DNA of 64,000 nt, from assembly GCA_964550895.1 (NCBI GenBank), contig CAZKAP010000007.1, positions 1-64,000 of the forward strand, read 5' to 3'. A program made the position numbers and the translations under genes. This DNA comes from CAZKAP01 sp964550895 (GTDB lineage: Bacteria > Bacteroidota > Bacteroidia > Flavobacteriales > Flavobacteriaceae). Position 1 is the stretch's first letter. Every line of letters starts with the position of its first letter. The notes beneath the pieces were generated by a model that worked only from the letters and a program-made list of their open reading frames with translations, did not search any database and was not told where the DNA came from. This document shows positions 59,355 to 64,000 of this stretch, in pieces.

Positions 59355-60385
59355 AGAATCGGACGGCCAGTTCTATGGTATTACTCCTTGCCGTGTTTGT
59401 ACTGGCCTGCGAAGGGTCGGACACTCAGGAGGCCCAGCGCATACAGGGAAGGGCACTCGGGACGACCTATTCCCTGATCGCCTTTACCGAGGCCACGGGA
59501 TTGGAGGCTCGCCTGGATTCCGTTATAGAGGCCGTGAATGCCTCCATGTCCACCTATATTCCCGGCTCGTTGATTTCCCGGTTTAACGCCGGGGAACGCG
59601 TGCAACCCGATGCCATGTTCCTCGAGGTTCTGGATATATCCCGTGAGGTCCACCGGAAGAGCAGCGGGGCCTTCGATCCAACAGTGGGAGTGCTGGTCAA
59701 TGCCTGGGGATTTGGACCCGGAGAAGCCCGGACACCGGACAGCAGTCAGGTGGATTCCCTGATGCGTTATGTCGGTCTGGATAAGATGGGACTCGACCCC
59801 GAAGGCTACCTGACCCGGTCGGAGCCCGGAATCCAACTGGACTTCAATGCGATCGCCAAGGGCTATGCACTCGATCGCGTGGGACGTGTGCTAGACGAGC
59901 TCGGCTGCCGAAACTATATGTTCGAACTCGGGGGAGAAGTAGTAGTCCGGGGGAAGAATCTGGAAAAGGATAAGGCCTGGACCATTGGCATAGAAGACCC
60001 TTTGGAGAGTGAACTCGGTGCACGGGTCACCCGCCGGCTGGTTCGCCTGGAGGAAGGTGCCATGGCTTCTTCTGGGAACTACCGGAAGTTCCGGTTCGAT
60101 TCGATTACCGGTCAGAAGTATGTGCACACCATAGACCCCAAGACCGGGTATACCCGAAATTCCAATATACTCGCCAGCAGCGTGCTGGCCCCGGATTGTG
60201 CCCGGGCGGATGCCTATGCTACTGCACTTATGGCTATGGAGCTTCAGGCAGGCATCGACATGCTCGAGAACCTGGCCGATGTGGACGGTTACATCATCTA
60301 TGCAGACGGGGACAATGTCCTTAGCGAATACTACACCGGAGGGTTCCGGGAGCGTTTCTATTCCCCGGGTGTCAGCGCACCTTAG
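59342..60385 (+). CDS. apbE: FAD:protein FMN transferase ApbE
   Basis: 347 residues. A lipobox VLAC with C23 after the hydrophobic start makes it a periplasm-facing lipoprotein. It attaches FMN covalently to threonine in targets such as NqrB and NqrC. Marks: ALGTTYSLIAF (about 37-47), FNAGE, GAFDPTVGVLVNAWGFGP, LDFNAIAKGYALDRVG (about 163-178), ELGGEVVVRGKN and the metal-binding C-terminal area ASSVLAPDCARADAYATALM. The position at the end of the nqr operon fits the function exactly. The 3' end overlaps the convergent methyltransferase gene by 14 bases. Confidence 0.96.
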   Translation: METLKNRTASSMVLLLAVFVLACEGSDTQEAQRIQGRALGTTYSLIAFTEATGLEARLDSVIEAVNASMSTYIPGSLISRFNAGERVQPDAMFLEVLDISREVHRKSSGAFDPTVGVLVNAWGFGPGEARTPDSSQVDSLMRYVGLDKMGLDPEGYLTRSEPGIQLDFNAIAKGYALDRVGRVLDELGCRNYMFELGGEVVVRGKNLEKDKAWTIGIEDPLESELGARVTRRLVRLEEGAMASSGNYRKFRFDSITGQKYVHTIDPKTGYTRNSNILASSVLAPDCARADAYATALMAMELQAGIDMLENLADVDGYIIYADGDNVLSEYYTGGFRERFYSPGVSAP

Positions 60386-61160
60386 GGGTAATTTCAGGCT
60401 TTCGTACCAGGGGGATGTATTCCTTTCCTGAAAGGGCAAAGCGTTTGCGATCCTCAACGGAGAATTCGTCGGTATACAGCACCGCCTCTACTCCGAATCC
60501 CGCTCCGGCCAGGATGTCGAAATAATCCATACCGTAGGTCCTCACGTGGTCGTATTGTCCAAAGAGGGACGCCCGTTGCCTGGGGTCGGTAATGCTGTCG
60601 TCCTGAAAGGTTTTTTCCCTACCCGTGTCCTGGGGCACCTGGAAAATCCCCCAGCCCCCGGGCCTCATGACCCGATAGAGTTCGGACAGTGCCTTACGGT
60701 CGTCAGGAATGTGTTCCAGGACGTGGTTGCACAGGATCACATCGAAGCTATCGTCTTCGAAAGGCAGGTCGCAGATGTCTGCCTTAATGTCTGCCAGGGG
60801 AGAGTGGAGGTCGCAGGTGGTGTAGTTCAGGTTCTTCATCTTGTGAAACCGGCTGTAAAAGGCCTGTTCGGGGGCGATATGAAGCACTTTGTGCATGCCG
60901 CTGAAAAAATTCGTCCGCCTCTTCAAAAACAGCCAAAGCAATCGGTGCCGCTCCAGGGAAAGGGTGGAGGGGGAGAGCACGTTTTCACGGGTTTTCTCAT
61001 ACCCGTACGGAAGAAACTTGCGAAAGCTCCGCCCGTCTATGGGGTCGGTGTAGCGATCGCCTCGGTAATACCAGCGTATCAAAGGCCTGGCGAGATAGCT
61101 GAAGCGAATCAGCCAGGGCCTGGGAACGGTTCTTAGTATGGGCTTGAGTAGGGATTCCAT
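60372..61160 (-). CDS. class I SAM-dependent methyltransferase
   Basis: 262 residues from the ATG at 61158-61160; the longer upstream frame is the antisense of map. A short basic N-terminal part precedes the Rossmann methyltransferase domain. VLHIAPEQAFYSRFH (about 92-106) replaces the usual glycine-rich loop, then DLPFEDDSFDVILCNHVLEHIPDD (in parts, about 130-152) and VMRPGGWGIFQVP (about 163-175), the Methyltransf_11 pattern. The APEQ loop is typical of a subgroup of lipid or small-molecule methyltransferases. Substrate unknown. It follows map by 7 bp. Confidence 0.85.
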   Translation of the reverse strand: MESLLKPILRTVPRPWLIRFSYLARPLIRWYYRGDRYTDPIDGRSFRKFLPYGYEKTRENVLSPSTLSLERHRLLWLFLKRRTNFFSGMHKVLHIAPEQAFYSRFHKMKNLNYTTCDLHSPLADIKADICDLPFEDDSFDVILCNHVLEHIPDDRKALSELYRVMRPGGWGIFQVPQDTGREKTFQDDSITDPRQRASLFGQYDHVRTYGMDYFDILAGAGFGVEAVLYTDEFSVEDRKRFALSGKEYIPLVRKPEITPKVR

Positions 61161-61167
61161 TAGGGGA

Positions 61168-61980
61168 TTACCAGCCGGCAGGGTTGAATTCGTCTTCTTC
61201 GTCCGACTCGATGCCAAGAGCCTCAAATATATGGCGATAGGTCGAGAGCAATTGGGGCTTCCCATCCACCAGGGCAACATTATGCTCGAAATGCGCACTG
61301 GGCTTCCCGTCGGCAGTGAGTATGGTCCAGCCGTCCTTGAGCTGACGTATGCGACGGGTCCCCATATTGATCATGGGTTCGATGGCCACTACCATACCGT
61401 CCTGGAATTTCTTCCCGCGCCCCCTTTTGCCGTAGTTGGGCATCTCCGGGGATTCGTGAAGTTTCCGACCCAAGCCGTGGCCAACCAGCTCGCGCACCAC
61501 CCCGTAGCCTTCCTTCTCGCAGTAATGCTGTATGGCGTATCCCACATCCCCGACCCGTTTACCGAGGCGGAACTCCCGGATGCCTTCATAGAGGGATTCC
61601 CGCGTGACGCGCAAGAGCTTCAGGGTTGCCTCTTCTACTTCGCCTACCGCAAAAGTGTAGGCATGGTCCCCGTAAAAGCCGTTCATCAGGGCCCCGCAGT
61701 CCACGGATACAATATCGCCTTCCTTGAGCAGGGTGTCGCCCGGTATGCCGTGGACTACCTGCGAATTGGGACTCCAGTTCAGGGTGTTGGGAAAGTCGTA
61801 CATGCCCAGAAAACCGGGCTCTGCCCCTTGGGAGCGGATGTAATCTTCCGCCATTTTATCCAGTTTGAGCGGATGGGCACCGGGCTTGATTTCGGCTGCG
61901 AGCATGCCGAGGGTACGGGATACCACCCGGGCGCTCTCCCTCATGAGTTCGATTTCCTCTCTCGACTTGAGTTCTATCAT
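61168..61980 (-). CDS. map: type I methionine aminopeptidase
   Basis: 270 residues. It removes the initiator methionine from new proteins. The five metal ligands can be read: D and D in VSVDCGALMNGFYGDHAYTF (about 92-111), H in GHGLGRKLHESPEMPNYG (about 166-183), E in VAIEPMINMG and E in AHFEHNVALV (about 228-237). Pita-bread fold of standard type I length, with a short acidic tail (ESDEEDEFNPAGW). Downstream of the GH97 gene by 52 bp. Confidence 0.97.
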   Translation of the reverse strand: MIELKSREEIELMRESARVVSRTLGMLAAEIKPGAHPLKLDKMAEDYIRSQGAEPGFLGMYDFPNTLNWSPNSQVVHGIPGDTLLKEGDIVSVDCGALMNGFYGDHAYTFAVGEVEEATLKLLRVTRESLYEGIREFRLGKRVGDVGYAIQHYCEKEGYGVVRELVGHGLGRKLHESPEMPNYGKRGRGKKFQDGMVVAIEPMINMGTRRIRQLKDGWTILTADGKPSAHFEHNVALVDGKPQLLSTYRHIFEALGIESDEEDEFNPAGW

Positions 61981-62032
61981 ATGTTGTATTCAGGGACGAG
62001 CAGGTGGCATGCCGGCCACCCTTCTTACTGTC

Positions 62033-64000
62033 CTATAATCGCTTCAGTTTCCTGATTTCTCCGGGATCCTCGATCTTTTCCAGCGAAATGGCATAGCCTC
62101 CTCCCGGGGCACAGGCCTGTCTGAGTCTTGAGCGGCTGTTTACCCGGTAGGTCTCGATACGGTAGCTCTTCGGATTCTCCAGGTAGTGGGCATCGTCCCC
62201 ATCGCTGTAAACGGTGGCCTTATACCAGGCGCCCTTATCCAGGAAGTCAAATCGAATCTGGGAAGTTCGGGCCTCTTCGTCATTGGTCCTGCCGACAAAC
62301 CAACGTTCTCCTCCCTTTTCCTTTCGGGCGTAGGTAATATAATCGCCGGGCTCGGCCTCGAGTACCAGGCTCTTCTGCCAATCGATCGCCACATCCTTGA
62401 TAAACTGGAAGGCATCCATGTGCTTTTCGTAGTTCTGGGGCAGGTCAGCGGCCATTTGCAGGGGACTGTACATAGTGACATACAGGGCCAGCTGCCGGGC
62501 CAGGGTAGTATTAGCCCAGGACGAGTGGTCCGGCCTCATATCGTTCTCGAATATGCCCGGCGTGTAGTCCATAGGCCCGCCCTTGAGTCTAAGGAAGGGC
62601 AGGAGGGTGGTGTGGTCCGGGTTGTTTCGATCCCCGCCGAAGGCCTCGAATTCTGTACCCCTCGCCGATTCATTGGCTATGAGGTTGGGGTAGGTCCTTC
62701 CCAGGCCGGTAGGCCGGACCGCTTCGTGCGCATTGACCATTACTTTGTACTCCGCGGCCTTTTTAACCGCAAACATGTAGTGATTCACTGCATACTGGCT
62801 GTAGTGATGAGACCTGGGCAGCAGATTTCCTACATATCCGCTCTTCACAGCCGGATAGTTGTGGTCGGACATAAACTGATATGCCCGGTCCAGATGCCGT
62901 TCGTAATTCCGTACCGCGCTACCCGTTTCGTGGTGCATGATCATCTGCACCCCTCTCTCCCGGGCATAGGCCTCAATACCTTCCAGGTCGAAGTCGGGGT
63001 AGGGGGTCAGGTAATCAAAATTGTACTCGATCGGGCGGCAGCAAAAGTTTTCCCAGCCGATGTTCCATCCTTCCACCAAAACACCATCGAACCCGTGCTG
63101 TGAGGCGAAATCGATATAGCGTTTCACATTTTCGGTATTCGCAGAATGGGTTCCGTTGGGCTTCGCATTTTCGTAGTCGAAGGTGGCAATATCTACCCCA
63201 TTCGCTTCATCGGTGTAGGCCCAGCTTCCCTGTCCGGATATCATCTCCCACCATACCCCCACGTATTTCATGGGTCTGATCCAGGAGGTATCCTCCAGGG
63301 CAACCGGTTCGTTCAGGTTATATATCAGTTGGGAAAGTAAGATGCCGGAGGCTGTATCCGAGACCATGACCGTTCTCCACGGGGTGGAGAATGGGGTATG
63401 CAGATAGCCCTTAGTGCCGTCTGTGGAGGGAACCAGATGGGCGTTTAGCTTAAAATTAACTTCGTCCAGTTCGAGCAGCAGTGCAGGATAATCCAGAAGA
63501 GCGGCCTCGAACAGCTGTATGTACAACCCATCATCCGTTTTCAGGAGCACGGGGGTCTGGATTCCTGTCTTGGAGAACAGGAAGTTACTCGCCTTGCCCT
63601 GATTTACGCGGTCTATGGTATTGCGGATTTCCGACAGTCGGGTGGTCGAGTAATTCTGTTCCTGGGTGTCATAGTCCCCCGGATGCCAATAGGCCAAGTG
63701 GTCGCCGGTCAGGGCAAACTGTGTGCGTTCCTCCTTCAGGGTCAGATAACCCAGTTTGGGCTGAACGGGGAATTCGTAGCGAAAGCCCAGTCCATCGTCG
63801 TAGACCCGGAAGCGTATGTGAAGCAGGCGCCCGGTTTCCTTCTGTCTGAGACGAACCAGCATCTCCTTGTAGTGGTTGCGCACTTCGGCCTGCTCTCCCC
63901 AGATCGGGTTCCAGGTTTCGTCGAACTCCGCGTACTCCACTCCGATGTTCTCGAAACCATCGGTCAGGGGCCGGACGTTATCGTTTTCGAAATCGGCGGC
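62033..64000 (-). CDS. susB: GH97 alpha-glucosidase, SusB type (5' end outside window)
   Basis: At least 655 residues; the frame stays open to the window end, so the signal peptide and the first part of the N-terminal beta-sandwich are missing. The (beta/alpha)8 barrel carries the glutamates of the inverting SusB group: VEGWN, HHETGS, NAHEAVRPTG and ARGTEFEAFGG, equivalent to E391, E439, E508 and E532 of the Bacteroides thetaiotaomicron enzyme. It is therefore expected to be Ca2+ dependent and to release glucose from starch-like oligosaccharides, in the periplasm. The retaining GalB-type aspartate is not found. No SusC/SusD partners are visible on the window side. Confidence 0.93.
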   Translation of the reverse strand, partial: AADFENDNVRPLTDGFENIGVEYAEFDETWNPIWGEQAEVRNHYKEMLVRLRQKETGRLLHIRFRVYDDGLGFRYEFPVQPKLGYLTLKEERTQFALTGDHLAYWHPGDYDTQEQNYSTTRLSEIRNTIDRVNQGKASNFLFSKTGIQTPVLLKTDDGLYIQLFEAALLDYPALLLELDEVNFKLNAHLVPSTDGTKGYLHTPFSTPWRTVMVSDTASGILLSQLIYNLNEPVALEDTSWIRPMKYVGVWWEMISGQGSWAYTDEANGVDIATFDYENAKPNGTHSANTENVKRYIDFASQHGFDGVLVEGWNIGWENFCCRPIEYNFDYLTPYPDFDLEGIEAYARERGVQMIMHHETGSAVRNYERHLDRAYQFMSDHNYPAVKSGYVGNLLPRSHHYSQYAVNHYMFAVKKAAEYKVMVNAHEAVRPTGLGRTYPNLIANESARGTEFEAFGGDRNNPDHTTLLPFLRLKGGPMDYTPGIFENDMRPDHSSWANTTLARQLALYVTMYSPLQMAADLPQNYEKHMDAFQFIKDVAIDWQKSLVLEAEPGDYITYARKEKGGERWFVGRTNDEEARTSQIRFDFLDKGAWYKATVYSDGDDAHYLENPKSYRIETYRVNSRSRLRQACAPGGGYAISLEKIEDPGEIRKLKRL

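Noticed and set aside
60600..61136. Plus-strand frames inside the methyltransferase and map genes
   Set aside because: Shadows of the minus-strand genes, which carry complete motifs.
62033..64000. Polysaccharide utilisation locus
   Set aside because: Only the GH97 gene is seen; no SusC, SusD or regulator lies within the window, and the upstream side is out of view.

Overview
The window looks like a chromosome piece of a marine-type Bacteroidota, most likely family Flavobacteriaceae, at moderate GC (about half, judged by eye). The support is a PorT/SprT gene of the type IX secretion system next to ubiE/menG, a TamL lipoprotein, a short primary sigma factor without region 1.1, a YpdA-type reductase, DUF3667 and DUF5103 proteins, a complete Na+-translocating NADH:quinone reductase operon and a GH97 alpha-glucosidase. 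Shine-Dalgarno sequences are mostly absent, and at least one TAnnTTTG-type -7 box is visible. Two N-runs (242-341 and 42501-42510) show a scaffolded draft assembly.

Layout. 1-52 is the 3' part of a tRNA-Arg. 53-690 is a non-coding block of nested inverted repeats and a higher-order tandem repeat with an assembly gap inside it. 0.8-5.2 kb (+) holds a FIST sensor/hybrid histidine kinase pair and an OmpA-like protein. 5.2-9.6 kb (-) holds a secreted protein of unknown function, an alpha/beta hydrolase, a DUF4386-like membrane protein, an FMN reductase and an NAD-dependent epimerase. 9.7-13.0 kb (+) is a large secreted Tricorn-type protease. 13.0-13.3 kb has a tiny ORF followed by two hairpins. 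13.4-22.6 kb (-) is housekeeping: DNA glycosylase, YpdA-like reductase, rpe, rpoD, pnp, rpsO, accD and fbaA. 22.7-30.5 kb is envelope and K+ uptake: tamL, a TrmH methyltransferase, porT, menG, trkA and trkH.

30.5-44.9 kb is the most unusual block. A two-component system, a V/A-type ATPase operon in the order A-B-E-DUF2764-D-I-K, and a double-Usp/TPR protein fused to its head by a start/stop overlap all lie on the minus strand. A second tandem Usp protein is divergent from these, followed by a succinate dehydrogenase/fumarate reductase flavoprotein (interrupted by N) and its iron-sulfur subunit, with no cytochrome b gene. The divergent intergenic region carries a 21-bp inverted repeat matching at 20 of 21 positions. 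The c-ring subunit carries a Na+-type ligand set. With Nqr in the same window this suggests a sodium cycle, and the block reads as an energy-stress module inserted between trkH and aspC.

44.9-64 kb returns to conserved flavobacterial content: aspartate aminotransferase, fatty acid desaturase, rsmG, P5C dehydrogenase, apaG, DUF3667 and DUF5103 proteins, nqrABCDEF with a small accessory gene and apbE, a methyltransferase, methionine aminopeptidase, and a GH97 glucosidase cut by the window end. The flavoprotein gap at 42501-42510 joins two contig ends that are homologous but only about two-thirds identical, so physical contiguity across it should be treated with caution.
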